Source: an uncultured Sphaerochaeta sp. (GTDB lineage Bacteria > Spirochaetota > Spirochaetia > Sphaerochaetales > Sphaerochaetaceae). Taken from it: 64,000 bases of DNA. Position numbers and translations under genes: made by a program. A model generated the notes under the pieces. The model made no database searches and had not been told where the DNA came from. It worked only from the letters and a program-made list of their open reading frames with translations. Below are positions 50,176-59,862 of the stretch, piece after piece. Location: positions 1,178,001 through 1,242,000 of the forward strand of contig NZ_OY781063.1 of the NCBI RefSeq assembly GCF_963676285.1. Reading direction: 5' to 3'. The first letter of the stretch is position 1. Each line of letters opens with the position of its first letter.

Positions 50176-51390
50176 ATGATTAAACGTGAGCTCTACATGA
50201 ACCAAATCCGTGATTTTATGGACAAACCAATTGTGAAAGTCCTTACAGGCATGAGACGGTGTGGGAAAAGTGTCATCCTTGAACTCGCTAAAGAAGAGAT
50301 ACTTTCACGTGATGATATAGAGGAAAACCAAATATTCTCCGTAAACTTTGAGTCGTTGCAATATGAAGATTTGAAGGACTACAAAATCCTCTACAAGACA
50401 ATTATAGATGCAGCAAAATTAGCAAAAGGTAGGCTTTACCTGTTCATCGACGAAATCCAAGAGGTTGACTCTTGGGAACGGGTAATCAATTCTGTCAGGG
50501 TGGATTGTAATTGTGATATCTACATAACAGGATCCAATGCAAAGCTTCTATCAGGCGAGTTGGCTACCTTGCTTGCAGGGCGTTATGTCGAAATCCGTGT
50601 ATATCCGCTCTCATTTGCAGAGTATCTTGTGTTTGCGCAAACAAACGAGGATGAAGCCTCTCTCACGAGAGAACAACACTTCTCAAACTACCTTAGATAC
50701 GGAGGGCTTCCAGGAATACATGAGATGAAATGGGATGATCAAGCCTTATTCCGGTACTTGAATGATATATTCAACTCAGTATTGCTGAAGGATGTGGTTA
50801 AGCGAAACAATATCCGTGATATAGGATTGCTCGAAAAAATTGTACTGTACCTTATGGATAATATTGGCAATACATTCTCAGCCAAAACCATTTTTGATTT
50901 CTTAAAAAACCAGGGGAGAAAACTCAGTATTGAAACTGTATATACCTACATCAAGGTATTAGAGAGTGCTTTTCTCATCTATAAAGTACCGCGCTATGAT
51001 ATAAAGGGTAAACGAATTCTTGAAACCCTGGAAAAATACTATGTCTCGGACTTGGGCTTACGTCATGCGACGATGGGATATCGTGATAACGACATTAGCG
51101 GCTTGTTGGAGAACATCATATTCCTGGAACTGCTTCGCAGGGGTTGGACAGTCAATATTGGAAAACAAGGGGCCTATGAAGTTGACTTCATAGCCACACA
51201 AACCAATGAAAAACACTATATTCAAGTCTGCTATGTATTGACCGAGGATAATACACAACGAGAATTTGGACCTCTGGAGATGATTGAGGACAACTATAAT
51301 AAAACCGTTGTCTCAACTGACTCACTTATAAGCTTCAACAGCAAAGGAATCTGGCAAAAAAACATCACCCGCTTCCTTCTGGAAGAGTGA
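50176..51390 (+). CDS. AAA_14/DUF4143 ATPase (second)
   Basis: A 404-residue ATPase. It starts MIKRELYMNQIRDFMDKPIV; Walker A is GMRRCGKS (25-32), Walker B LYLFIDEIQEV, sensor DIYITGSNAKLLS. The DUF4143 part follows (GRYVEIRVYPLSFAEYL, VLLKDVVKRNNIRD, winged helix FSAKTIFDFLKNQGRK) and the end has the PD-(D/E)xK-like GAYEVDFIATQTNEKHYIQV. GGAGG lies seven bases before the ATG. Function unknown; often in accessory regions. It is the canonical version of the family, while the gene at 30.8 kb is more divergent. Confidence 0.88.
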   Translation: MIKRELYMNQIRDFMDKPIVKVLTGMRRCGKSVILELAKEEILSRDDIEENQIFSVNFESLQYEDLKDYKILYKTIIDAAKLAKGRLYLFIDEIQEVDSWERVINSVRVDCNCDIYITGSNAKLLSGELATLLAGRYVEIRVYPLSFAEYLVFAQTNEDEASLTREQHFSNYLRYGGLPGIHEMKWDDQALFRYLNDIFNSVLLKDVVKRNNIRDIGLLEKIVLYLMDNIGNTFSAKTIFDFLKNQGRKLSIETVYTYIKVLESAFLIYKVPRYDIKGKRILETLEKYYVSDLGLRHATMGYRDNDISGLLENIIFLELLRRGWTVNIGKQGAYEVDFIATQTNEKHYIQVCYVLTEDNTQREFGPLEMIEDNYNKTVVSTDSLISFNSKGIWQKNITRFLLEE

Positions 51391-51806
51391 TACTCCTTCA
51401 CTCCATGATAGGGGGAGTCCATACTCCACAGCATGTTCCATGAGATTACGTTACCCAATAAGGAAGAGTTTCTCTGTAGAGAAATAACTTTACATTTTCG
51501 AATACTTTTATCTCCTGAAAGAAAAAAGTATTGGCAACACTCTTTGATGAACCACTCTGAAAAGAGCACAAGCAAGGCTCAACCAATGCCCAAAGCTTCT
51601 CCTCTCTATCAACCTCTTGCTGATAGATAGAACTTATGTTCTGGGTCTAGAAAGACAATATAAAACGTATTGTAGTCAAAGCCTGTTTGCTCTTTACAGT
51701 ATGATTTTGGTATTGTGAATCCTACAGATCCGTTCATGGAGATTCATCACCTAGATTGCAGAAAATCATAATCGCCAGTCGGACACAATGTAGATTCCTA
51801 ATCACC
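51391..51806. other. Intergenic stretch, about 415 bp
   Basis: Between convergent genes (DUF4143 ATPase and GH31). No frame with ribosome site and no convincing terminator hairpin was found; possibly a decayed remnant. Confidence 0.45.
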
Positions 51807-53531
51807 TCAACACAGCCCAGCCAATGAATCCCTCAACCTCTCAAACTCAGCATCCTCTGTATTGATGAATATCCCAATTTGTCCAATGGGGTACTCTCTC
51901 TCTACTGTACAGGGACCGCTCATGGTCATTCCTGCAAAAAGATCGTACCAGGAACCGTCAGGAAGGGTGACAGCACGTGAGTTCTGTCCTTCCTCCAGAA
52001 TGGGGGCAACCAACAGAGAACTGCCCAATAGATACTGGTCATAGATATCAGCGTATGAGCTGCCAAATGCATAGAACATTGGCCTCATCATTGGCTGCAA
52101 TGTTTCCTTGGAAATTGTTGCTTCCCTGACAAGATACCACATGAGTTCATTTCTCATGGCGCTGTAGCGTTTGGTGAGTGAGAGCACCTCTTCTCCATAC
52201 AGTTCAGCCATATGCCAAGGACTTCGGTCATTGATGCGATCCTCGCTCTTCATCACTTCACTGAACTGTCCTCCTATCGGTTCAGAGTGCCACTGCATCA
52301 CAGGAACCAGAGAACCCAGTTCATAGCTTCTGAGGTATAGTTCCATGGAGGGCATTGGACCGGCGAACCCACCAATATCAAATCCCCACCAGAAGATTCC
52401 AGAGATGGCTGCACTCAGCCCCGCTTTCAAAACTGCCTGCAGCTCAGACCACCGGGAGAGCTGGTCACCTGCCCAGAAGAGCATGGAACCTTGTGCACCC
52501 AGATATCCAGCTCGGCTGAAGGTAATACGCTCTGGGCCGATGAACTCCTGATACGCCTCAATATAGCTCTGAGGGTAGCGGTTACGCATCTCCTTCCCAG
52601 TTGAGCCATCATGGAAAAGGACATCATCTGCGAGGATACACTCTCCTCCGTCAGTCTTGAACCCCGAAAGCCCCATATCCATCAGATACTTTCGTTTGGA
52701 GAACCACCAGTCTCGTGTCTCTGGATTGGTGAAATCGGGAACCATGGAACCAGCGAACCAGTTCCCTTCAGGAATGGTGTATGGGGTTCCGTCCCTGTTC
52801 AGTACTGCTAGTCCATGCTCACGAACATAAGCGAGGTCTTGCTCATGACGTACATCACGCCTACCTTCTTCCAAGGCTTTGAATACCGGAATCTGCCAGA
52901 GCACCAGATGCTCACCTTGAGTATCCATCTCTTCTATGAGTTTCCGGGGATCAGGCCAGAGCCCTGACTCCTCGCCGAAGGTATAGAATGTCGATTCATC
53001 ACTCCAAGCTTCCACTACCAAGACTGATATGGGAAACCCATGCAAGCGTGCAGCATCCAAGGCTTCACGCACATCCTGCTCGCTTCTCCATCGGTTTGCA
53101 CTTGCCCACTCTCCGAACACCCATGGTGGGGGAAGGACTACCCCTCCAAGGTAGGAGAGTAGCTTTTTCAGGGTTTCCTTGGGTGTCCCGGATGCAATAA
53201 CGAGAGAGTCTTCAGGAGAAAATGCTCCTTGTAAGGTGAGCTGAATACCATCCTCGTCCCCTTGAGACTCGATGGTAAAGACACGGTCACTCTGTACAAG
53301 AAAAGCATACTCATCAGAGAGGAACAACGGCTGGGGAAGATAGGTACGGGTACCCTGTTGGGTAAATACTTCTTCCACTTCGTTTCTTCTTGGGTGAGAA
53401 AGGAACTCAACGCGGTCAAAATGCTCCCCTGCTCCCCAGAGATGTGTCCCCTTGAACTGAAGCCGTACACTGTCCAGTTCCTCGACCATAACAACACTCG
53501 ATGCCTTTGCATCCAAATAGATAGATTTCAT
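51807..53531 (-). CDS. GH31 family alpha-glycosidase
   Basis: A 574-residue enzyme of glycoside hydrolase family 31 (alpha-glucosidase, alpha-xylosidase). The nucleophile is D294 in GFKTDGGE and the acid/base D356 in WAGDQLSRW. GEWASANRWRSEQDV opens the barrel, and GIFWWGFDIGGF and PVMQWHSEP line the site. It has a short N-terminal beta domain and lacks a signal peptide. It overlaps the upstream permease gene by ATGA; GGAGGAG precedes the start. It is last in the operon and would cleave the imported disaccharide or xyloglucan-type fragment. Confidence 0.9.
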   Translation of the reverse strand: MKSIYLDAKASSVVMVEELDSVRLQFKGTHLWGAGEHFDRVEFLSHPRRNEVEEVFTQQGTRTYLPQPLFLSDEYAFLVQSDRVFTIESQGDEDGIQLTLQGAFSPEDSLVIASGTPKETLKKLLSYLGGVVLPPPWVFGEWASANRWRSEQDVREALDAARLHGFPISVLVVEAWSDESTFYTFGEESGLWPDPRKLIEEMDTQGEHLVLWQIPVFKALEEGRRDVRHEQDLAYVREHGLAVLNRDGTPYTIPEGNWFAGSMVPDFTNPETRDWWFSKRKYLMDMGLSGFKTDGGECILADDVLFHDGSTGKEMRNRYPQSYIEAYQEFIGPERITFSRAGYLGAQGSMLFWAGDQLSRWSELQAVLKAGLSAAISGIFWWGFDIGGFAGPMPSMELYLRSYELGSLVPVMQWHSEPIGGQFSEVMKSEDRINDRSPWHMAELYGEEVLSLTKRYSAMRNELMWYLVREATISKETLQPMMRPMFYAFGSSYADIYDQYLLGSSLLVAPILEEGQNSRAVTLPDGSWYDLFAGMTMSGPCTVEREYPIGQIGIFINTEDAEFERLRDSLAGLC

Positions 53532-54355
53532 CCTTTTACTCCTCCAATTTGGAGACCACTGGCGAAATACCGCTGAGCACCTATGTAGATGATCAGAAGC
53601 GGGACTATAGAAATCAGGGAACCGGCCATCAATAGGTCATACGCTGTCTTGAACTGCCCGGAGAGGGCATTGAGTATGATAGGAAGCGTATAGTTCTTGG
53701 GGCTGGTCATAAGAACCAACGGCAAGAGATAGTCATTCCAGGCATCCATGGCGATAATAATTGCCAAGGTTGCGAGGGCTGTCTTGCAAAGCGGGAGAAA
53801 GATCGTGATAAATGACCTGAACAGGGAGGCTCCATCAATGGCAGCTGCATCGAGGTACGCATCAGGGATGTTCATCATCTGCTGACGCAGCATGAACACC
53901 GCAAAGGCCTTGAAGGTATAGGGAAGGATCAAGGCAAACAAGGTATCCACTAAACGCAGGTCGTTCATGATCAAGTAGAGCGGTATGAAAAGAACATGGC
54001 TGGGAAGCATCATCGATGCGATGAAAAGCATGAAGAGGAATCCACTGCCCTTGAAGCGAATCTTTGAGAAGGCGAAGGCTGCCATGGATGAGGAGAAGAG
54101 CGCAACCAGCACCGCACCAGAAGTTACCACCAGCGAGTTACCAATGGAGCGGAGCATCCCGGTAAGGGCAAAGAGCTTTTCGTAGGCTTGGATGGTGGGT
54201 TCCTTGGGGAACCACTCGATAGGAACGACCAACAGTGCTCCCCCACTTTTCAGCGAGGTGGAGATCATCCAGAGAAAGGGGATAATGGCAAGGATACCCA
54301 ATACAATTGCAAGCAGGTGATAGAGGAAGACTTTCGCATGTATTTTATACATCAT
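53528..54355 (-). CDS. Sugar ABC transporter permease, MalG type (second system)
   Basis: A 275-residue permease with six spans. Family blocks: IPFLWMISTSLKSGG, FAFSKIRFKGSGFLF, EAA loop LDAAAIDGASLFRSFITIFLP, and the end GAQRYFASGLQIGGVKG. Its start overlaps the MalF-type gene by 11 bases and its stop overlaps GH31. No ATPase is encoded in the operon. Confidence 0.92.
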   Translation of the reverse strand: MMYKIHAKVFLYHLLAIVLGILAIIPFLWMISTSLKSGGALLVVPIEWFPKEPTIQAYEKLFALTGMLRSIGNSLVVTSGAVLVALFSSSMAAFAFSKIRFKGSGFLFMLFIASMMLPSHVLFIPLYLIMNDLRLVDTLFALILPYTFKAFAVFMLRQQMMNIPDAYLDAAAIDGASLFRSFITIFLPLCKTALATLAIIIAMDAWNDYLLPLVLMTSPKNYTLPIILNALSGQFKTAYDLLMAGSLISIVPLLIIYIGAQRYFASGLQIGGVKG

Positions 54356-55271
54356 AGTTGACCCACCTTCTCTCCCCTCGTTTCTGGATATAGGTAAATA
54401 CCATGATGATCACGAAGAGAATCCAGGAGTATGCGGCTGCATACCCCATCTTTCCGTATCGGAAAGCATACTTGTAGATACGCTCCACCATAACCATCGT
54501 TGCCCCATTCGGCCCAGCATTGCCTTCCTTGGTCATAACCATGACCTGGGGAAAAAGCTGGAATGCATTGATCATGGAGAGCATCGAGACATAGAAGAGC
54601 ACAGAGGAGAGCAATGGAAGGGTGATGCGAGCAAATACCTGAGCTTTTGATGCTCCGTCGATTCTTGCAGCCTCGTAGTACTCTACGTTGATACTCTTCA
54701 AGCCACCGAGGAGAATCATGGCATAGAAACCCATGTCCTTCCAAATTGAGGCCAGCACAATGGATGGCATTGCCCAGACCTCGCTCTGCAGCCAGAGTGG
54801 TCCTTCAATTCCTATGATTGCAAGAGAGTTATTGATCGGTCCGTATACCGGGCTGAGCAACCATTTCCAGATCAAGGAACCGGCGACCCAGCTGGTGAGT
54901 ACAGGAAGATAATACACAACCCGGTAGACATTGGCTCCACGATTTGGCGCATTGATAATCAAAGCCGCGGTCATGGACAGGGCAAGCATTAAGGGAAGGT
55001 AGAGTACAATAAAGTAGAGATTATGGGATAAGGCTCTCCAGAACTCACCATCACTCAGGATTGCCTTGCTGTTCTCCAATCCTACAAAGTGCTCTGCAAC
55101 AAACTTCAGGAACCCATCAGTCAAACGCACCCTGGACATACCTGACCAGTTGGTTACACTCAACATCAGCGAGATAATGATCGGAAGTATGGCAAAAAGA
55201 AGGGCACCAAGCAGGCTCGGAAGTAGATAGGGAAGTGCAACTCTGATTCCCCTTCTGCCCTGGATACTCAT
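54345..55271 (-). CDS. Sugar ABC transporter permease, MalF type (second system)
   Basis: A 308-residue permease. LPYLLPSLLGALLFAILPII is the first span; EAA loop YEAARIDGASKAQVFARITLP; AFQLFPQVMVMTKEGNAGPN follows. GGAGG lies before ATG 55271. The stem-loop at 55284-55306 separates it from the binding-protein gene. With the MalG-type partner it forms the channel for the second sugar importer. Confidence 0.92.
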   Translation of the reverse strand: MSIQGRRGIRVALPYLLPSLLGALLFAILPIIISLMLSVTNWSGMSRVRLTDGFLKFVAEHFVGLENSKAILSDGEFWRALSHNLYFIVLYLPLMLALSMTAALIINAPNRGANVYRVVYYLPVLTSWVAGSLIWKWLLSPVYGPINNSLAIIGIEGPLWLQSEVWAMPSIVLASIWKDMGFYAMILLGGLKSINVEYYEAARIDGASKAQVFARITLPLLSSVLFYVSMLSMINAFQLFPQVMVMTKEGNAGPNGATMVMVERIYKYAFRYGKMGYAAAYSWILFVIIMVFTYIQKRGERRWVNYDV

Positions 55272-55283
55272 AAGACCTCCAGA

Positions 55284-55306
55284 GGCATGGCCAAGAAGGC
55301 CATGCC
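55284..55306 (-). terminator. Intercistronic stem-loop between binding protein and permease (second system)
   Basis: A perfect 9-bp stem, GGCATGGCC / GGCCATGCC, with a 5-base loop, 14 bases after the binding-protein stop. As in the first system there is no T-run. Confidence 0.7.
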
Positions 55307-55319
55307 ACTTAGTTTTTGG

Positions 55320-56579
55320 TTACAAAGAAATCTTGGCTTCAAGTTCCTTCTGACATGCATCAAGGGCAGCTTTTGCACTCTGTTTACCGGAGACAATCTG
55401 GCCCAAATAACTTTGGATGATTGCCTGCATCTCTGCCTGCTGAATACTTACCGGTGGAGTTACCAGGTAATCGAGAGAGGCAAAGACTGCTTCCCTGTTT
55501 TCAGGAGGGGTGATGGAGAGATAGCTGTCAATGATCTCAGGATAGGTTACCGGAGGAAGTTCCCACGATGCTTCAACCCTAAGTTTGGTAGCTTCCTTGC
55601 TTCCTGCAAGGAACACTGCCAGTTTTGCAGCCTCAGCGGGATGCTTACTGGTCTCACTCACCACATAGGAGTTGGAGAAGAAGTGTGTTGCCTTCTGCAC
55701 GTTACCTGGCTCGATGGCGATATCCCAGTCGAACGGGCAATTGGCGGTGAAATCCCCAAAGGCCCAGATGCCGGTCACCAGCATGCCCAGTCGGCCGCTC
55801 TTGAAGAGGTCCCAGTCACCCATGCCTGCCATATCAGCATCGGTTGGCATGATCTTGGAATCATTCTGCCAGCCTGCCATAAGCTTTGCTGCCTCAACGT
55901 TCTGGGGAAGATTGACGGTAAAGGCTGTTCTCTCAGCATTCATCAAGGATCCACCATTCTGTGCTGCTCCCTTGTAGAATTCATGGAAAGACAAGGGTCT
56001 ATAGAAGCCCCAGATATTCTCACCGAGGGCCATGATCTTCTTGGAGGCAATCTCAACATCCTTCCAGGTCCAGTCAGCTGTGGGGTAAGCCAGGTTTGCC
56101 TGGTCGAAGAGCGCCTTGTTGTAGAACAGGACCACATTACTGAATGAGTTTGGTACGCCGTACTGCACTCCCTGGTAATTGAAGGCATCAAGGGCGGTCT
56201 TATTGAAACCGCTGGTGTCCCCTAGCAACTCCGTCACATCTGCAAGGGCCCCTTCACTTGCGTAGGCAACAAAGTTCTCATAGTTGAGTTCGAACACATC
56301 TGCTGCATTGCCCCCAACCACCTTGCTCTGAAGCTGGGTGAAATAATCATCGTAACCAATGGTCTGTAATTCGACCTTGATCGTTGGATTCTGCTTCTCG
56401 AACTCTGCAATCATTCCCTTAAGGGCTTCTCCTGAGAGTGTAGCTTCTGAACCGGAAAACTGTTCCAGTTTCAATGTAACAGTGCCCTGAGCAGCCTCTT
56501 TTGTTCCTGCTGAAAAAGCAGGGAGCAATACGAGAACCAGAACAAGGACGAGTGAGAGAACGTTTCTCGTTGTTTTCAT
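55320..56579 (-). CDS. Sugar ABC transporter substrate-binding protein (second system)
   Basis: A 419-residue binding protein of SBP family 1. The signal peptide is MKTTRNVLSLVLVLVLVLLPAFSA followed by GTKEAA. Mature blocks: VTLKLEQFSGSEAT, GGNAADVFELNYENFVAYA, VQYGVPNSFSNVVLFYNKALF, GRLGMLVTGIWAFGDF. ATG 56579 is chosen because AGGAGG lies nine bases upstream; the frame continues upstream to 56642 without a ribosome site. It heads the operon with two permeases and GH31. The regulator gene lacI upstream on the same strand is separated by a hairpin. Confidence 0.92.
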   Translation of the reverse strand: MKTTRNVLSLVLVLVLVLLPAFSAGTKEAAQGTVTLKLEQFSGSEATLSGEALKGMIAEFEKQNPTIKVELQTIGYDDYFTQLQSKVVGGNAADVFELNYENFVAYASEGALADVTELLGDTSGFNKTALDAFNYQGVQYGVPNSFSNVVLFYNKALFDQANLAYPTADWTWKDVEIASKKIMALGENIWGFYRPLSFHEFYKGAAQNGGSLMNAERTAFTVNLPQNVEAAKLMAGWQNDSKIMPTDADMAGMGDWDLFKSGRLGMLVTGIWAFGDFTANCPFDWDIAIEPGNVQKATHFFSNSYVVSETSKHPAEAAKLAVFLAGSKEATKLRVEASWELPPVTYPEIIDSYLSITPPENREAVFASLDYLVTPPVSIQQAEMQAIIQSYLGQIVSGKQSAKAALDACQKELEAKISL

Positions 56580-56687
56580 TACAACAAACCTCCTGGTACA
56601 GGCATCTTCATTTCTTGTCTGTACAAACCGCTTCGAACTCACTACAATTGGATTTGCAGTGATACACCAGTATGACTCAATCCGATG

Positions 56688-56713
56688 ATCCGAAGCCCCG
56701 CACGGCTTCGGAT
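56688..56713 (-). terminator. Hairpin after lacI-type gene
   Basis: A perfect 10-bp inverted repeat ATCCGAAGCC / GGCTTCGGAT directly after the stop at 56716. There is no T-run on the leftward side, so read-through into the binding-protein gene is possible. Confidence 0.55.
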
Positions 56714-56715
56714 TA

Positions 56716-57750
56716 TCAATTTACTACCAACTTCCGTACCGATTCCCGCTCCACCAGGGAGACAGGGAGTACGATATTCGAACTACTTTCCTTCTCTTCT
56801 ATCGCATCAATAACCAGCTGGGCAGCAATACGCGCTTTACTATCCACATCCTGACGTACGGTAGTGAGGGCAGGTTCCATGTTGCTCGCCATGAACCCAT
56901 CGTCAAATCCGACCACTGAGATATCCTCAGGAACCCTCAGCCCTCCCTTCTTCAGTCCCTTGACCAAGCCAAAGGCAAGAATATCAGCAGTGGCAAAGAC
57001 GGCAGTTGGTCTATCAGGGGACTTGGCCAAAGCCAATCCCAGTTCAATCCCATATTCATAGGAGATGGTACCTGAGTAGACATATCTGTCATCATGGGAC
57101 AATCCATTGGCTGCTAGGGCATGCTTATACCCTTTCAAACGCTCTGTATTTACGCCTTCCTTGGTCAAATACCCGGTAGCTATCCCTATGGTTCTATGCC
57201 CCATCGAGATCAGGTATTCGGTAGCAAGGAAACCCCCATTCTCATCATCAATGGTGACTGAGCTGAGCTCCTTGTCCATTCCGTAGGAATCGACAAGCAC
57301 GGCAGGGATTCCATTCTTCTTCAACCCCTTGATATCCGACTCAAGCTCAACACCAACGATGACTATTCCATCAAGGCTTCTCTTCTGAGCCACATCCAGA
57401 TAGCTTTCATCGGCAGAGGTTCCGCTGATGAGGATGTTGTAGCCCTTCTTCCTCGCCTCATACTCAAAGTTAGAGAGGAAGGTACCATAGAAGGAGTTGG
57501 AGAACATCAGCTTCGTCTCCTTCTCTGTCTGGGGGATCAAGAGACCAAGCAGGTGGGAGTGTCTCGAAGCCAGGGCTCTGGCTCCCAGGTTGGGGACATA
57601 GCCCAACCGCTTGATAGCCTCTTCCACTTTCTTGATGGTCTGGGGTGCAATGACCTGGTCTGAACGTTTGTTTATGATGTAGGAGACCGTAGCCGTAGAA
57701 ACCCCGGCTTCCTGTGCGATATCCTTCATGTTAATCCGTTTCGTTGCCAT
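56716..57750 (-). CDS. LacI family repressor of the GH65/transport regulon
   Basis: A 344-residue LacI regulator of normal size. The helix-turn-helix and hinge are at 1-60 (MKDIAQEAGVSTATVSYIIN, GYVPNLGARALASR). The effector domain follows (GLLIPQTEKETKLMFSNSFY, GIVIVGVELESD, VVGFDDGFMASNMEPALTTV). Upstream is a perfect -35/-10 promoter with an operator directly in front of the gene, and the same operator stands before the GH65 operon, so it represses itself and that operon. The inducer is probably a disaccharide or its phosphorolysis product. The stop is followed by a hairpin and the transport operon. Confidence 0.92.
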   Translation of the reverse strand: MATKRINMKDIAQEAGVSTATVSYIINKRSDQVIAPQTIKKVEEAIKRLGYVPNLGARALASRHSHLLGLLIPQTEKETKLMFSNSFYGTFLSNFEYEARKKGYNILISGTSADESYLDVAQKRSLDGIVIVGVELESDIKGLKKNGIPAVLVDSYGMDKELSSVTIDDENGGFLATEYLISMGHRTIGIATGYLTKEGVNTERLKGYKHALAANGLSHDDRYVYSGTISYEYGIELGLALAKSPDRPTAVFATADILAFGLVKGLKKGGLRVPEDISVVGFDDGFMASNMEPALTTVRQDVDSKARIAAQLVIDAIEEKESSSNIVLPVSLVERESVRKLVVN

Positions 57751-57760
57751 TCATTGCCTC

Positions 57761-57776
57761 ACTTATGCGTTTAAGT
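57761..57776 (-). promoter_or_regulatory. LacI operator (own gene)
   Basis: ACTTATGCGTTTAAGT, an imperfect palindrome centred on CG, lies between the -10 box and the start of the lacI-type gene. Exactly the same 16 bases occur at 61627-61642. Confidence 0.75.
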
Positions 57777-57778
57777 TA

Positions 57779-57807
57779 AGTATTGAACTCATTTACTCAT
57801 TTGTCAA
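57779..57807 (-). promoter_or_regulatory. Promoter of the lacI-type gene
   Basis: On the minus strand TTGACA (57802-57807) and AATACT (57779-57784) are spaced 17 bp. The -35 box lies inside the 3' end of the GH65 gene. The operator follows immediately downstream. Confidence 0.65.
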
Positions 57808-59862
57808 TGAAATCTTTTCCAAGCGGCTACCTTTTGTATCACAAACCACCCGATATCGCTCTCCTTTGTAGGTGACCTTGCTCTCTATCTGCTGCCACGC
57901 AGCAGGCAAGGAAGGAGAAGATGAGACACCGCCAGTGAAGCTCAGTCCCATTACCCCAAAGAGCACTGTCTGGAGGAAGGCGCCCATTGCTCCGATGTGC
58001 AGCCCTTCCCCACTTGTGTTTTCCATGAGCTCCTCAAGGTCGAGGAACATGGCCTGCCTGAGATACTGCTCTCCTGCCTCCCTCAAGCCAAGCTTGTAGG
58101 CAATGAGGGAATGCATACCCCAGCTTAGGGTGGAGTCATGGCTGGTAATGGGTTCATAGAGCGACCAGGCGTTCTGTGCCTCCTCCTCACTGAAGTACTC
58201 GGGCAGCAGGAGATAGAGCAGCAAGACATCGGGCTGTTTGACTACCTTGTACCGCTGGAGGCGGTCGAAGCAGATTGTATGGTAGAGAGCCCTACCACTC
58301 GTTTTGTGAGCTTTCAGATCGAAGGGTTCCTGCAAGAGGAACAGATCATCCTCAAGGTAGGTCCCTTCTTCCTCGCTGTAGGGGATGACAGCCTTGCTGA
58401 TCATTGCCTCAAACTCAGCTCTTTCCTCTAAAGAGAGAATGAGCTCCCCTCTCTCTGCGGCTGCGAGAGCCAGCTTCATCGTATGCAAGGCCATGCAGGT
58501 GGTATAGGTGTTGTTCTTGGTCACCCCACCATACTCGTTGGGTCCTTTCACGAAGAGCATCTCATACCGGTCTGTTTGATCAATGTAAGTAAATCGTGAG
58601 GCCCAGAACCGTGCTGTCTCCAGGTAGATTTCAACGAGGCTCTTTTTTTCTAATGCATGGTCACCGGTGGCTTGTACATACTGGTCCATCGCCCACACGA
58701 TATCGGCAGTGACATGGACTTCACACTTTCCGGTATCCCACGATTCACACTGCTCTGAGCCATCGAGAGCACTCATCCAAGGATACCGTGCCCCCTTCAG
58801 GTTCAAGGAAGCAGCATATGCCTTGGCTGATGAGAACGTCTCCACGCGGTAGGAGAGAATATTCTTGGCGACCACTGGATTGGTGTAAAGGTAATACGGA
58901 AGTATGAAGACTTCTGTGTCCCAGAAGAAACAACCTTTATAGCGGCTATGAGTAAGACCTCTAGCCCCGATGGAACAGCCCTGCTCTGGTTCATTCTGCT
59001 TCAGATTGAAGAGAGCCCAGCGAATGGCACACTGGTCTTCCACGGGTCCATTGAGGATAATGTCATGTTCTTCCCAGAACAGGGAGAGTTCTTCTTCTGA
59101 TTCACTACGTAGCTTGTCATAGTCGTATCCTTCCAAGCTCTTTCCTTCCAAACTGACCACTGCCTCCAAGAAGAAGGACGAACCAGCTTCAAGGACGGTT
59201 TCATAGTGCTTCAGGTTACCACCCTCACTCCCAGGAACAGAGGATTTAAAACGCTTGGTGTAGGTGAAAGAGAGGGCGTCATGGACACTAGAGCCTTCCA
59301 TGAATAAGATTCCATCCTCCCAAGAGAATCGGCACTTCTTCAGTAAAACAAGACTCTCTTCATTCTCTACGGTTTGGTCATCGTTGACCGGGAGGTTCAT
59401 GACCGAATCGTCGATTGCATCGTCTACAAGTAAAGCAAGCCGATTCTTTGCCTTACAGACAATTCGGTGACCAACCAGGTCCTTCTCTTTAAAAGAGACC
59501 ACTCTGGAGTATGTACAGGAATACTGATCGGTTTCCCAGGTACGGGTCACGACCCCTCGCTTCATGTCCAGTGTTTGCTTGCTCCCAATATTTGAGAGTG
59601 GTACTGAATCAATAAAGACTGACAAGCGTAAGGGGTCGGGCAAGTTGACCATGTCTGTGATGCCGCTCTTGATGTACTCAAACCCTCTAGCCTTGTAGAC
59701 CCCATGGTTCTCGCTTGTATAGGTATCGCCGGGTAATACTGCCCTGAGGCCGAACCTTCCATTGCCTTGGTAGAAGATACTTTGGCAGAAGCGTTCATTC
59801 TGCTGAGTTATGTCTGTTTCAATCTGCCAAGGCAGGTAGGTATTATGCTTTCCACTTTCCAC
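57793..59862 (-). CDS. GH65 family glycoside phosphorylase-like enzyme
   Basis: A 689-residue enzyme of family GH65 (maltose, trehalose or kojibiose phosphorylases and related hydrolases). The catalytic acid is E443 in GPNEYGG. The N-terminal beta-sandwich carries NGRFGLRAVLPG; the (alpha/alpha)6 barrel carries FFWDTEVFILPYYLY, KQPDVLLLYLL and STLSWGMHSLIAY, the S-T-L-S-W phosphate-binding block of phosphorylases, then GEGLHIGAMGAFLQ. Length is a little below the usual 750. It overlaps the upstream glycosidase gene by 20 bases. A phosphorylase acting on an alpha-glucoside is likely; the hydrolytic option cannot be excluded. Confidence 0.88.
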   Translation of the reverse strand: MESGKHNTYLPWQIETDITQQNERFCQSIFYQGNGRFGLRAVLPGDTYTSENHGVYKARGFEYIKSGITDMVNLPDPLRLSVFIDSVPLSNIGSKQTLDMKRGVVTRTWETDQYSCTYSRVVSFKEKDLVGHRIVCKAKNRLALLVDDAIDDSVMNLPVNDDQTVENEESLVLLKKCRFSWEDGILFMEGSSVHDALSFTYTKRFKSSVPGSEGGNLKHYETVLEAGSSFFLEAVVSLEGKSLEGYDYDKLRSESEEELSLFWEEHDIILNGPVEDQCAIRWALFNLKQNEPEQGCSIGARGLTHSRYKGCFFWDTEVFILPYYLYTNPVVAKNILSYRVETFSSAKAYAASLNLKGARYPWMSALDGSEQCESWDTGKCEVHVTADIVWAMDQYVQATGDHALEKKSLVEIYLETARFWASRFTYIDQTDRYEMLFVKGPNEYGGVTKNNTYTTCMALHTMKLALAAAERGELILSLEERAEFEAMISKAVIPYSEEEGTYLEDDLFLLQEPFDLKAHKTSGRALYHTICFDRLQRYKVVKQPDVLLLYLLLPEYFSEEEAQNAWSLYEPITSHDSTLSWGMHSLIAYKLGLREAGEQYLRQAMFLDLEELMENTSGEGLHIGAMGAFLQTVLFGVMGLSFTGGVSSSPSLPAAWQQIESKVTYKGERYRVVCDTKGSRLEKISLTNE